Below the pieces are notes generated by a model. It worked only from the letters and a program-made list of their open reading frames with translations, made no database searches and was not told the DNA's origin. Shown piece by piece: positions 45,572-57,260 of a stretch of 64,000 nucleotides of DNA (positions are counted from its first letter, which is position 1; the number at the start of each line of letters is the position of its first letter). Both the position numbers and the translations under genes were made by a program. The DNA is from Azolla caroliniana (Eukaryota > Polypodiophyta): positions 1,240,001-1,304,000 of the forward strand of contig JBHGNT010000007.1 of assembly GCA_043228905.1 (NCBI GenBank). The letters run 5' to 3'.

Positions 45572-48500
45572 TTAAACATTTGTTCCATCTATTGGTAAGC
45601 CCAAATATATCCATTGATTGACACCATCTTTGAGATGGACGACATTCTTGAAACCAGCCTCTTGCAATTCATATACCGCCTTCAAGGACCTGTGTACCAA
45701 CAAATTCTCATTTTGAACTACAAATCCATATAGCTATAAAATGCATGTTGACATGTGAAGATAGACTCAAAGAGTGACATTGATGCCAACGATTAAATAA
45801 TGTGATGCCAAACACGGTGAATATTCAAAAGAAAGAGCCATGCATGGCTAGTAATTGTTTAACCTCCACTCTTATTATGCATAGGACATACTTGAATTTT
45901 CATCACAATGTTACAAATTTAGCAACATTTGCTAACCATCCACCTCATGAAAAATATTATTAACCTATAAAAAGATCAATCTATCAAGTCACGAAAATTT
46001 AAGCAACCATCTAAAGTTGTTATCAAGCTTCACAATTCTTGGCTTCCAGATTATCCGAAAATTTCATTGGTCAATATACCTATGGTCAACAAGAACCAGT
46101 ACCATTGTAGAGAGGTCAATATGATGCATGGTCCTAATACTGTTCCAGAATCTTTCCAACTGCTAGTCCGAAAATTACGATACATGGGCCTGAATTTGGA
46201 ACATTTCATTTGAGAAATGTTTGAAGAACCCACGGAAAGAATTGTTTGAGCACTTGATCAGATTTTGCGACATTGCATTGCTAAAATTTCATTTTCTATG
46301 ACATTTTGTTGGGCGTGTCTCATACAGATTTCACACAGAAACTTGAGTTGCACCTTGAAAGTCTCAAGGGGAAATAAAATGCCTTTACTAGTGAGGGTCA
46401 TTCCCAAGTATATTCAGGGTAATTCGGTTACAATTTCTCACTACTAGAATCATTCAAATGCATTCATGTGGCGTTGTAGTCCCTTTTGCAAATCAAGCAT
46501 GAAAATAGTTTCATCAAAACATACAATTACTGCTACTAGAATCCATTCTAAAGGTGACAGATGATGACAATGTATTATTGTTCGATGGATGCCAATAACA
46601 TGACATGGGAAGGGCCATGTGCGGATGTGTGGGAGATCAGATGAGGGAGGGATTGGACAAGAGGATACACAAAGTTTATAAGAGACAATGAGCTAATGTG
46701 CAGATGGACTGATGGGAGGATGCATGAGCAGATGAGCAGACCGGAGGAAGATCGGATCAGGTAAGTAGACATGCTGGAGATTAGATAATGTTATAGATCG
46801 GTGGAGCAGAGAGCCAAGACAGAATAATTGAGAGAAAGAAAAACTGTTTTCATAAAAGGGAAAAACAGAAAAACGATGGCTGCAATTTTCTGCCTCTATA
46901 TTGCAGGAGAGGTTTTTCTCACACCATATATCACCAAGTAAAAAATACGAGCACCGGCCATTTTGGCCTTTTCACACTATGTACATGTCTATGTACATAT
47001 AACAATCTCCCACTTAAAAGCCTAAACTAAGAGTGCGAACAATAGAAGGTTGAACTATACAAGGCCTATACCTCCCACCTGATGGGCATGTTACATAAGG
47101 CACTAGGTGATCCCCATCAAGTGACAACAATGCCCCAATGCATCTTGTGGTAAGGCCTTGGTCAATGCGTTTGCGGCATTAGCTAAGCATTCACAAATGA
47201 AATGGTATCGCACTCCAATGTGCTTGGTCTTTGCATGATATACTGGGTTCTTAGCCAAAGCAATAGCACTCTGACTATAACAAAACAATTTGGGTACATG
47301 TTGAGGTATACCCATCTCACTAGCTAATCGAGACAGCCAAATTGCTTCCTTACATGCCTCACTGGCTGCAACATACTCAGCCTCTGTAGTTGACAATGTG
47401 ATACATTCTTGGAGACGGGATCTCCAAGCATGGCACCTCCCATAATTTGAAAAATGTACCCTAAAGTAGATTTCCTACTATCAGCACATCCAACATAATC
47501 TGAATCTGTGTATCTGATGATAGAGACATCGCCTTTACCCAAACATAGACACTTATCTTTAGTGCCACTCAGATATCTCAAAATCAACTTGAGTGCATCC
47601 CAATGTTTCTTACCAGGATTTGACATGAATCGACTTACCGCGCCCACTGCAAATGCAATGTCTGGTCTAGTAGCCACCATGGTGTACATAAGACTACCAA
47701 TAGCAGTTTGATAAGGAACCTTGGTCATGAATTCCTTGTCCTCATCAGATGTGGGGCAATCACACGTGCTCAGCTTTACATATGTAGGCAATGGAGTGCC
47801 CAACGGCTTTGCATTCTCCATATTAAACCTCTTGAGTACTTTCGATATGTACTCAGCCTGAGACAAGTAAATGCATCGTTTATTCCTATCACGAGTAATA
47901 CGCATACCAAGAATATGTTTTGCGTCTCCCAAATCCTTCATGTCAAAAGTCTGACTCAAGTTTTTCTTCAACAAGAATAACTCCTCGTTTTTACCAACGA
48001 TAAGCATGTGATCAACATAGAGTATCAACATAATAGAACTCGCATCTAAACATTTTTCGTATAAAGACATGGATCCTCATTGCTTCTAGTGCACCCCTAA
48101 GTCTTCATAAAAGCATCAAACTTTTGGTACCTCAATCTTGGGGACTGCTTAAGCCCATACAAGCTCTTCTTGAGTTTACATACTAAGTGTTCTTTGCCTG
48201 AGACTTCATAACCTTCTGGTTGTTCCATATAGATCTCCTCATCAAGATCCCCATGCAAGAAAGCAGTCTTTACATCCATTTGAACTGATTCTAAGTCCTG
48301 ATTCGCAGCCAATGCAAGCAACATACGCAATGTAGTCATCTTAACTACAGGAGAGAAAATTTCATCAAAGTCAACTCCTTGTTCTTGCTTGAAACCTTTT
48401 GCTACCAATCGTGCTTTGTACTTTGGAGAAGTTTTATCAGATGTATATTTATACTTGTAGACCCATTTGCATGGTAATGCTTTCCTATCCTCTGGCAAAG

Positions 48501-51500
48501 GTACTAAATCCCAAGTACTATTCTTATGAATACTATCCAATTCACTTTGCATGGCATGCTCCCACTTAGCATGATCGTTATTCAACATAGCTTCCTTATA
48601 GCAAGGGGGTTCACCTGCATCCATTAACATCACATAATCCGTGAGCCTAGCAGGTGGCCTAGAGACACGAGTAGATTGTCTCACTAGTTGCTGAACCGGT
48701 GTCGGAATGTTTCCTGCTTGTACACATGCATCATCATCTTGAACATCCTCATATGGGTGAAAATATGTAGGATTGTCCGGCATAGGTGTGGGATTATTCT
48801 TTTGCACACTAATAGAGGGTGTAACAACTTGAAACACTACTTTCTTCACTTCCACTTCCTTAATTGGCTGCTTATGCATAGTCTTTTCATTGAAAACGAC
48901 ATCACCACTTCTTTTGATTATAGTGAGCGTTTCAAGGTTCCATAAGCAATATCCAAACTGACCATCTATACCATAGCCAAGAAAAATACATTTTCGGCTT
49001 TTGAAATCTGGTTTCTGCCTTAACTGTTTTGGAACACGAACATATGCTTTACATCCAAACACTCTAAGATGATCATAGTGAGGGGTTTTTCCAGTCCACA
49101 GCTCTTGTGCCACTTCCAATCCTTTGGCAATACTAGGTGATACATTAATCACATGAACATCAGTTCGAACTGCTTCTGCCCAAAAACCTTATGGAAGGTT
49201 TGCATGATGCAACATAGAAACAACTCTGTCCTAGATGGTTCTATTCATCCTTTCTGCTACACCATTTTGTACAGTAGTGTAAGGGGCAATATACTCTCTA
49301 CGAATGCCTCTAGACTCGCAAAAAATCCTGATAGATTAATCACATGAACAGCAGTCCGAACTGCTTCTGCCCAAAAACCTTGTGGAAGGTTTTCATGATG
49401 CAACATAGAAACAACTCTGTCCTGGATGGTTCTATTCATCCTTTCCACTACACCATTTTGTACAGTAGTGTAGGGGGCAATATACTCTCTACAAATGCCT
49501 CTAGACTCGCAAAAAATCCTGAACTCATTAGAGGTATATTCACCTCCATTATCAGAACATAAAGCCTTAAGCTTTATTCCTTTTTCAGTCTCAACCAAGC
49601 CAAGCCATTTTCTAAAAATGGGATATACATCACCCTTCCCCTTTATGGAATACACCCACACTTTTCTTGTGGCGTCATCAATAAATGTAACAAAATACAA
49701 AGCTCCACCCAATGATCTAGTAGGCATAGGGCCACATACATCTGTATGAACTAGATCCAAGGGCTGAGTAGAAGAATCAGAACGAATCTGATGTACAGTT
49801 CTTGTTTGTTTACCATATTGACAATGCTCACAAACTGAAAAATTAGAAAATGATAACATGGGTAAATAGCCAAAACGAGACGGAGTTTCCATTCCCCTAC
49901 GAGACATATGGCCTAAACAACCATGTCAAATACAAGTCATGGGCTGTTCTTTGACAGTCAAAAGATGTTCTTTCTGATGGACAACTAAGGGATAAAGTGA
50001 ACCAACTTTGTTTCCTTTCGCAATAATCATATTTCCTTTTGTAATACGAAAAGATTTGGAATGAAATATCACTTTATATCCAAAGTCATCAAGCTGTCCA
50101 ACAGACATCAAGCTACGAGTTAGCTCAGGCACATGGCATACATTTTGTACAAGAATCTGAGAACCATCAAAAAACTGTAGTATAACATCTCCAATGCCAA
50201 CCACATCACACTAACGTGAATCTCCACGCCAGACTGTACCAAATGGTTTAGCTTCATATCGAGTGAATCACTCTGTATGTGGGGTCACATGAAATGAAGC
50301 CCTAGAGTCCAACAGCCATGTATGAGCAAGCGAGTGAGCCATGTTGACCTCAACATAAGTAGCATCATCATCCACGACCAAAATATCAACATCATCATCA
50401 CATGTAGCATTTATTTCCTCTATTTTCATTGAAGATGATGAATTGGTCACCTGCATAACATGCCCATCACCATGAGTTTTACCCTTTTCCTTTTCTCTTT
50501 CTTTGTTCTTCAAGGCATAACAGTCCTTTTCCATATGACCCTTTTTGTGACAGTAATGACATTCCACAAGTCTCTTTCTGGATTTGCTTCTGCTCTTATC
50601 ATTTCCACGATTGTTTCTGGTTTGGCTTCTACCACATTGTTGGTTCTTGCCATAATCAGAATCTCGTACATTATATGCCTCTCCAACCTGTGAGGTAACC
50701 ATAGATTCCCTAGGAATTTCCTCACTTAGCAAAGCTCCACAAATATCAGTGTACACCAATTTGCCTTTTGGTGCACTACTACTATAGTAGTACAGAAAGT
50801 GTCCCATGAGATAGGCAATGTGCATAACAAAAAAACAGATTTCAGCTCATCATCCATGGTCATCTTTTGAGCTTGCAACTGAGACCATAATGCATCAAAC
50901 TCGTTTTGATGAGAAGCAACACTATCAGTGTCCTTCATGCGAAGGTCATAGAGCTTTCTCATAAAAAACACTTTGTTTGCTGCAGTTTCCTTCTCATATG
51001 TATTGCATAACTTTTTCCAAAGTTCATCGGAATTTTTACTGCCTAAAACAGTGAAATACACACTATCTACCAAGTGCAGTCTTATCGTGATTCGTAGACA
51101 TGGTCAAAGCTTCAAGTTCCTCCCAATCATCATCATCCATGTCATCCGGCTTCTTCACTTTGCCGCCTAGAGGCCTCATTTGCTTTCTTTGAACCAATAC
51201 ATCATGCATCTGATTCTTCCACAAAGCAAAATTAGATCCATCAAATTTGCGGATCTCAATATGATCTTTTCCAAGAAACAAATAGTTCTTACATGAACGA
51301 TTACAACCAACAGAAGTGCTACTAGATGCATCCAACGTTTCTGACTCCATGGGAGTGAACAACAGTATCAAACAACTGAGCACAAGAACTTCTCAACTGA
51401 ATAATAGAAGGAAGCAACTAACCAACTTATTGCCCAAAAAATCTCAAAATGATACCAATGAGTGCATATAACATGCACCACTATCCATACACCTTCCAAA

Positions 51501-54500
51501 TATCAACTACAGTGAGCATACATTTCTAAAATCACAAGCTGTAGGCATCTGCTATGCATCCAAAATTTTCAACTCTTTGCGGAATGTAGTGAGGTCTCCC
51601 ACCACAACTTATTTCTTCTGACAAATATGTTGAACAAGCGTGAGAGTTTAAGCAAGAGGAATACCTATGGATAGCAAGCTGTTTTCTTCCTGTCGAGGGA
51701 AAAATGATGTTCAGATGCCAAGCAGCAGATTGATGCTTCATCCAAGTGGCTCCAATCTCCAACGTTGCTACTACAATTCCCAAGCTCCCTATTGTGATCT
51801 CCCATGCTCTGATACCACTGTTATATATCGGTGGAGCAGAAAGGTGGTAGACCATAATGCATTAGGATCATTGTTGGGGTTGCCAGATAGAAACACAAGC
51901 TAGGAAGACTTAGGATCTACCACCTTTCTGTCTTCATAGCTCTTGTTTCTGTTTGGCAACCCCAACAATGATCCTAATGCATTATGGTCTACCACCTTTC
52001 TGCTCCACTGATCTATAACAGATAAGACAATGAGCAGACAAGCGAATGAGTGGGTGGGAGGATGGACGAGAGGATCGGATGATCAGTGGACATGGTCAAG
52101 AAGCTTAATTAGGAGGATTTGGATATGAGCAAATGGAGGAGCAGAATCTAAAGAACAGAGCCAGAACAGGTGAGGGCATGCCATAGTTATGGACTCTTAA
52201 TTGGGGTCAAGAGTTGGGGTTAATTGAGAGTTTGCCAAACAGTGGCTAAATCTTTGCTCATGAAAATGTGAACAAAATCCCAATATTATGCTTCCTATAA
52301 ATGCACCTTTTCTGTGCATTAGGGTTCTCATTTGCTTGCAGGCTATTCGTTCTCCAAGAATATGGTGTCTCAACTATGTGTTGTCAAGACTTGGTGGCAA
52401 TATGCAGTGTAGACAGTTGGGAGGTGAGAGCATTGAGGGGTATGGTGGAGTCTAGATGGTAGAGTATATGTTGGACATGTTGACTATAAGTTTCTGCTAG
52501 TTCATGGTTTAAGTGGATAATTGTACATTTCAGTGAGGTTGGTGAGGACGTGCATGCTTGGTGAGGGATATGGAGAGATAATTGTAGTTGACACCTTGAG
52601 CAGTGTGGGATAATGAAGCTTTTGATGGTTTAATTGGCTTCCATTGTACTGCGGATAAAATCAATTATGCTCCCACTGTCTCCTAGTCGGATACATAAAA
52701 GGTTGCTAGAATTTGGGCATGAGCTCATCCCGTTGTAGGTAACTAGGTGATGTCAAGACCTTGCAGCCGCAAGGGAAGCCTTGAGGCATTGGAGTCTACA
52801 GTTCATTGTCTGTTAATAAGAAAACCAGTAATCACTTTCTACCTTCTTCAGACTCCCTGTTTCCTTGCAGTCTTTTCTTCTCTGTTGCTAGCAAGAATCA
52901 AATCCATGACCTCTACTTTTAAAGTGACGCCAACTACCATTGAACCATCAAAGAAAGTCACGTGGTACGTGGAGCTCTCAGCTTAAATATGTCCTGCGTC
53001 AGAGACCCGATGTCTCCACCACAACACAAATTAGAAATACCTCAATGTCAGGACCATACACTACATTCTGTTGTTTCATGTAGTAAATTAGTGCAATTAG
53101 TGAGGCAAAGGGTTACCAAAAATATGGCTTACCACTAGAGTTCAGCCCTGATGTAGAGAGAGAGAGAGAGAGAGATTGATGATGGTATATTGATGTCCCA
53201 GATATTATATTGAAAATATAATATCCCCATTGCCCCAAAAGGGCACGAGAGAGATTGACAACTGGCATTGAACCAGACTGTTGGACCAATGCCTGAAGGC
53301 TCCGTTATAAGCATCTTTTTCTTGGATAGTGAGAGCAAAAAACAAGGAGAGTTTTATTATCATTCTCAGAAGTCAAATAAGACCTGTGGAACCAAAATAG
53401 AACATTTTCACTTAGTGTGCACACAGTTGGTTATTGATTCTCAATGTTCAAGAGTTCTGCTAATGAACATTGCAACTGAGAGGGCATATTGTGACTAAGA
53501 GAGAGAAATGTGTGCTGGGATAGGTTAAGGTTGGGGAAATAAATTTTAATTGCGTTCAATAGTGGAGGATTGCGATAGAGTGTGATGTGTGAACTTGTTG
53601 AGGACAAAAGTTATTGTCTACCAAATTGGCAATGAACTTCATCAACAAAACAAAAAAAACTTACCGAGATTGTCGCCCAAACATTCGTTCTGGATCTTTG
53701 AATTTTTTGGCTTTTGGGCCTTTCCTTTCCACATATGTTTGCAGTGTGCCACCAATGGTGCACATGACTATCACTTTCTTTCTTTTGTCGCCTCCAACAG
53801 CTTCAATGGCTTGATCAAGGAAGAATGGATTACGCTCTGCCCAAAAAAGGACCCAAGAAAATGATTTGTACAGTGTCCATACTTTGTTAACAATTGACAA
53901 GGCTATGATGGTAGTGAAATAAATAGAAATTAACCTGTCCCAGCAAAATCAGTCAGCAATGCATAGCCTAACCTCCTGAAAGAAAACATTGTTTCAGCAG
54001 GGCATTGAAAGCATGGCGTTATTGTTAATGAACTTGGACTCTATTAAAGAAATCATTGGAGAATTTATGTTTAAAATATATATGATACATTGGTTTTAAG
54101 TGAAAAATACCAATCATTACTGATGAGCGACAATTATCATGCATAAAAATCTACAGAAGAAGAAAAAAATACTTTTAAGTGCATACTATCGAAATAGAGA
54201 TTAATGTGCATGTGGTTTTCTAAAAACAATCCAAATATCAGATGTAAGTGCTTTTTTTTCCAAATTTTAATTTGCTGATACACACCTCATATTTGCTTTC
54301 ATGTCATTTCCTTGTATTAGCCTAAAAAGTGGTGCATTTTTTGCATTTTCTACATGTACCTGAACATAACAACTCTGTGTTACTAAAGAATGATTCAAAA
54401 GTTGCAAAATTGTACAGGGAAAAATTAGCAAGAAAACCTTCTCAAAGTCTTCAGATTCTCGTGCATCAAGAAGAATGGCCTTTCCCGATTTAGCAAGATT

Positions 54501-55708
54501 ATAAGCTTCCTTGCATTCGATGCTTTGCAAGTTCCTTTCAGTGAGCTTTCTATGAACCTCTACAATATACACATGAATGTAAGTACTGGAAGAAAAACAG
54601 ATAACCCTGATAAAAAATGGTCAAGCATTCTGGAATGGCTGCAATTCAACACTTAAAAGTAGATTTGATCGTTGGTCTCCATTGGTGAGAGATAGAACGA
54701 GAAAGAAAGATATATGGACGTATGTATCTATGTACTCTATAGCACCCCCAATGTTTCTTTCATCTTCATAGAGAAAGATACATATGTATATATAGCATTA
54801 TTCACTACCAAGCTGCAAAAGAAGAAAAATGCAAACTTAAAGTTGAATACCTAATTGGTAGTTTCATCATGGCAGAGAAAGGTATATAAATACACAGATG
54901 CACAACAATGTTCAATACCAAGATGTAAATCCAAATTCTAAACACCCTACTTGTTAACAATATTCAAAGGAATGAGAAAGCAAATCCAAATTCTAAACGC
55001 CCCAATAGATAATTTCTCTCATGATTGGAGAGACCGCATAAAGAAACCTCGTTGATCACCAATACAATGAGTCACAAACCCCTTAACACCCAAAATCGCC
55101 AACTCCATCGAGGGCTCTATCTAATCATAATATAGGTCAACTAAAGGAAAATTACCAATAAAATGCTATTATATGAAAAAATTAGCAATATAAGGTCTTT
55201 TCACTAAATGTAGATTTAGCACTTAAGTGGGGTCAATCGCATTCAGGTAGTTTTCAAATATAAACAAAAACTCAAACAGCCAAACACCATGAGGAATAAG
55301 CACCCCTACTTCATCTACAGTGGCAACTATAGTTATAATAGATAGCACAAGACAAAACAAAGTTATCCGCATACCAACCCAAGCAGTGTATTTGAAGGAA
55401 TCTTGAAACCATGATCCAACATAGCCATTTCTCGCAGCAACATCCGATTTGAACTTGCTGAGCTTAGCATCCATACTATTCTCTTTAACAAAGGTATCAT
55501 AGAACCAACCTCGTTTAGTAGGATCTTTACTTCCTTGTTCTTTAGCCATCATTGAGATTTCTCCCCTGTTTCTATAGGACACCCTAGAAGAGAAGAGAGG
55601 ATTTTTCCTCCTCAATTTCTTACTGCTCTTCTCAAAATCTGTGTGAAATTTGTTCATTCCTCTGTCTGCCCATCTACTGGCCGAGGTTCCTTCCATAACT
55701 ATATTCAT
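45572..55708 (-). CDS. Rhodanese-domain protein, plastid STR14-like, with an 8-kb last intron
   Basis: Six coding exons on the minus strand: 55708-55375, 54559-54438, 54359-54286, 53975-53935, 53836-53665 and 45689-45572. All borders are GT..AG and all phases agree, giving 286 residues. The rhodanese fold runs from about residue 115: KSGKAILLDARESEDFEK, HVENAKNAPLFRLIQ, VIVMCTIGGT (active-site loop, catalytic Cys), RQSRSLKAVYELQEAGFKNV and DGVNQWIYLGLP. It recalls plant single-domain plastid rhodanese-like proteins such as Arabidopsis STR14. The N-terminal 110 residues are basic and Ser-rich, compatible with a transit peptide, but atypical. Rhodanese domains transfer sulfane sulfur; the substrate here is unknown. 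The last exon lies about 8 kb from the fifth, beyond a complete copia-2 element; its phase (CG|G, Arg) and family ending make the join convincing. Confidence 0.88.
46784..46788. repeat. copia-2 target-site duplication, left copy
   Basis: GATAA directly before TGTTATAGATC. The same five bases follow the element at 52021-52025. Confidence 0.88.
46789..47003 (-). repeat. copia-2 3' LTR
   Basis: About 215 bp, TGTTATAGATCGGTGG...GTACATATAACA. Not palindromic. On the minus strand it has a TATATAT-like promoter region and an ordinary LTR composition. Confidence 0.85.
47004..47014 (-). other. copia-2 polypurine tract
   Basis: Minus strand AAGTGGGAGAT lies directly before the 3' LTR start. Confidence 0.75.
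47103..49152 (-). pseudogene. copia-2 reverse transcriptase and RNase H
   Basis: The RT starts in the frame 49152-48097: WKYVYKYK-type block PCKWVYKYKYTSDKT, ARLVAKGFKQEQGVDF, VQMDVKTAFLHGDLDEEIYM, CKLKKSLYGLKQSPR. After a frameshift (48097-48070) it continues with the active site YVDHMLIVG, where the second Asp of YVDD is His. Then MKDLGDAKHILGMRI and RYTDSDYVGCADSRKSTLGY. After another frameshift, RNase H (47396-47103): STTEAEYVAASEACKEAIWL and KTKHIGVRYHFI. Inactive. Confidence 0.92.
49141..49522 (-). repeat. 191-bp tandem duplication in the copia-2 integrase
   Basis: 49141-49331 and 49332-49522 are head-to-tail copies with about 10 differences by hand count. The unit is not a multiple of three, so the duplication shifts the frame. 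Confidence 0.93.
49141..49907 (-). pseudogene. copia-2 integrase, frame broken by duplication
   Basis: The frame 49907-49257 shows the copia integrase: CEHCQYGKQTRTVH (zinc finger end), LVHTDVCGPMPTRSLGGALY, FVTFIDDATRKVWVY, LCSDNGGEYTSNEF and TVQNGVVERMNRTIQDR (D, D and E of the DDE triad visible). It then runs into the second copy of the duplicated 191-bp segment in a wrong frame and stops. The original continuation is at 49152 and below. Confidence 0.9.
49926..50825 (-). pseudogene. copia-2 zinc knuckle, protease and pre-integrase region
   Basis: Frame 50825-50268 carries the knuckle CHYCHKKGHMEKDC and the protease start WLLDSRASFHVT, where the usual LDSGA has Gly to Arg, so the enzyme would be dead. 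After a stop near 50215 the frame 50204-49926 gives GDVILQFFDGSQI and VCHVPELTRSLMSVGQL, the pre-integrase linker. Confidence 0.9.
50726..51383 (-). pseudogene. copia-2 gag
   Basis: Two overlapping frames: 51383-51063 (IRKFDGSNFALWKNQMHDVL, VKKPDDMDDDDWEE) and 51073-50726 (DELWKKLCNTYEKETAANKV, MRKLYDLRMKDTDSVASHQN). This is the UBN2-type capsid region of plant copia elements. A frameshift near 51070 separates them. ATG at 51333 (MESETLD) is the likely original start. Confidence 0.88.
51806..51817 (-). other. copia-2 primer-binding site (initiator tRNA-Met type)
   Basis: Minus strand TGGTATCAGAGC, one base after the hairpin LTR. Confidence 0.9.
51819..52020 (-). repeat. copia-2 5' LTR position occupied by a palindrome
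   Basis: 202 bp. The left arm 51819-51902 and right arm 51937-52020 are inverted complements over about 84 bp with a few mismatches, around a 34-bp loop. Its start (TGTTATATATCGGTGGAGCA) matches the 3' LTR start, but the rest does not. It ends exactly at the GATAA duplication, so it occupies the true 5' LTR position. The loop contains a further partial copy of CTACCACCTTTCTG. Confidence 0.85.
52755..52990 (-). mobile_element. Candidate tRNA-derived SINE in the rhodanese intron
   Basis: The minus strand has TGGTTCAATGGTAGTTGG (A-box-like) and, about 41 nt later, GGATTTGATTC (B-box-like), which is the spacing of a tRNA-type RNA polymerase III promoter. The text between them (CGTCAC...AGAGGTCAT) fits a degenerate tRNA body. 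A plausible unrelated tail follows to about 52755. No target duplication or poly(A)/T end was fixed. A decayed tRNA-like sequence is the alternative. Confidence 0.42.
53360..53520 (+). repeat. Dispersed repeat in the rhodanese intron (partner at 4622-4800)
   Basis: Shares TTTTATTAT, CTCAGAAGTCA, ACATTTTCACTTAGTGTG and GCTAATGAACATTGCAA in order with the copy in U-box intron 1. Just left (53157-53175) is a GA microsatellite. Confidence 0.65.
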
Positions 55709-57260
55709 CTTCCCCTGTTTCCTAATGCTCTGTCTCTACATTAGCTCTACAATTTTTAGTCTTGTTCAAAAGACAGATACACTGTTGGAAGGGAATAATG
55801 TGAGGCACAACATATTAGCCTAATGATTGTGAGCCACACACAAAGATTTTGTAGTTTCACGTGGAATTTCTTGTAACAATTTCTTCATATTCAGCGTTAG
55901 AACCCGAAAAAATCGATTCGCAACGTTACTATTATCTCGACCAAAATTCGTCTCAACATGAAAGGCCAAATAACTCCTCCGCAATGACACACGAGTTAGG
56001 AACACCTATTTCGTTATTTGTAACTCAACAATACATACATGTGATTGTGGAGCCCTGGCAAGCTTTCTCATTTAATGTATCCTTTTGGTGTACAACATAG
56101 ATTACATATTTGGTTGTAGAATAATTATTCTCAACTTACCTTGAATGTATTGTTACATGCCTAAACATTTGGACGGACAAGAGTAATGTCTGTCTAATGT
56201 CATTCAGATTAGGATATGAGATTTGAAGTGTGTGAATGCACCTTTAAGCACTTTGCAAGAGCACTTGTGTGTCAATCTCAAGTCGCGTAATGGAAACGAG
56301 AGCGCTAAAAAATGAAATGGTCAATAGAATTCAAGTTGGACGAGGAGCTTTGCGTTCCACACCATATGATGTATCGTGAACCTCGTGCCTATTGTCCCCC
56401 TCATCACGTGCCTTCGCTTCTTGACAATGTTTTTTCAAAACTTAGCAATGAATCTGTGTTGATGATCGACAAATCAACGGGATTGTGACTACATACTCTC
56501 TAGTTCTCATAATGTGTCATAACCCCTAGTAGTTAAACTTGTTTTGAGACAAGACAGACCTATGTGTACCTTGCCAAGGCAGGTGGAAGAGTAAAGTAGA
56601 TGGTAGCCTGACTTATTACCAAAGCCGGACAAATCACTCTTGTCACTTGGCCATTTACAGAGAAATGATCCATTAGAAGCAAGATAAATCACTTCCTGTC
56701 ACTTGGCCATGTCTGCAAAGCCATTGGCTTCTATCACTAGAATTCCCTATACATACATGGTATGGCAATTTATGAAGTTTGATGTTTTGACATAGAAAGA
56801 GAAGAGAGAGAGGGAGAAAGAGATTCAGAAGCCCTGTAACGCATGTTTCACATACCCTGAAACGATAGGATTTGAGAAATCCTAACTGCTGCTGCTGCTG
56901 CTGAGTGAGCATGTGATACAGGTTATTTATTCTGCATCCATTTTCGGCCAAATGTCGAAATTATCTTTCAGAAAGAAATAAAAGAATTTTTTTTCTTGCA
57001 CTTACTATTGCTCAAAGGGAGATGTGAACACGTCTATACGAATTGAATATACTTCATCTCATTGAATTGAGGTGGAAAGCCATGTCTTATGTATGTGTAG
57101 AGGTAAGATTCTTATATTGTTTTTTCTCTGAAAATATGAAAGTAGTGAGGAATAACAATGATATTGGGAATGGTTCAGATGAATTGAGCATGAAATACAT
57201 GTCCTATTTGTGTGAAGATATGGTTCACATCATGTGCTTGATATATATTATCTTAAAATC
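55709..57260. other. Spacer between the rhodanese and PPR genes, no supported gene
   Basis: Short frames only. CACTT/CTTGTCACTTGGCCAT occurs twice (about 56638 and 56697). A (CTG)6 run lies at about 56887-56904. It probably holds the promoters of the two divergent genes, but no clear TATA box was fixed. Confidence 0.5.

Larger units (their letters stand above)
46789..52020 (-). mobile_element. Ty1/copia element (copia-2) inside the rhodanese intron
   Basis: About 5.2 kb, minus strand like its host gene, flanked by target duplication GATAA. Order from its 5' end: LTR-like hairpin 51819-52020, primer site, gag, zinc knuckle, protease, integrase, reverse transcriptase, RNase H, polypurine tract, 3' LTR 46789-47003. 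The integrase-before-RT order defines copia. Inactivated by frameshifts, a 191-bp tandem duplication in integrase and active-site changes. The two terminal sequences match only over their outer about 20 bp. Confidence 0.93.

Noticed and set aside
51819-52020. Independent MITE beside copia-2
   Set aside because: It starts right after the primer-binding site, ends exactly at the copia-2 target duplication, and its outer 20 bp match the copia-2 3' LTR.
52747-52986. 79-codon plus-strand frame
   Set aside because: It is the antisense of the tRNA-like SINE candidate and has no protein motif.
52755-52990. Functional tRNA gene
   Set aside because: The A- and B-box-like elements are degenerate and no cloverleaf with a paired acceptor stem could be drawn.
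53135-53338. Last exon of the rhodanese gene directly after exon 5
   Set aside because: No rhodanese C-terminal sequence there; the matching exon with correct phase is at 45572-45689.
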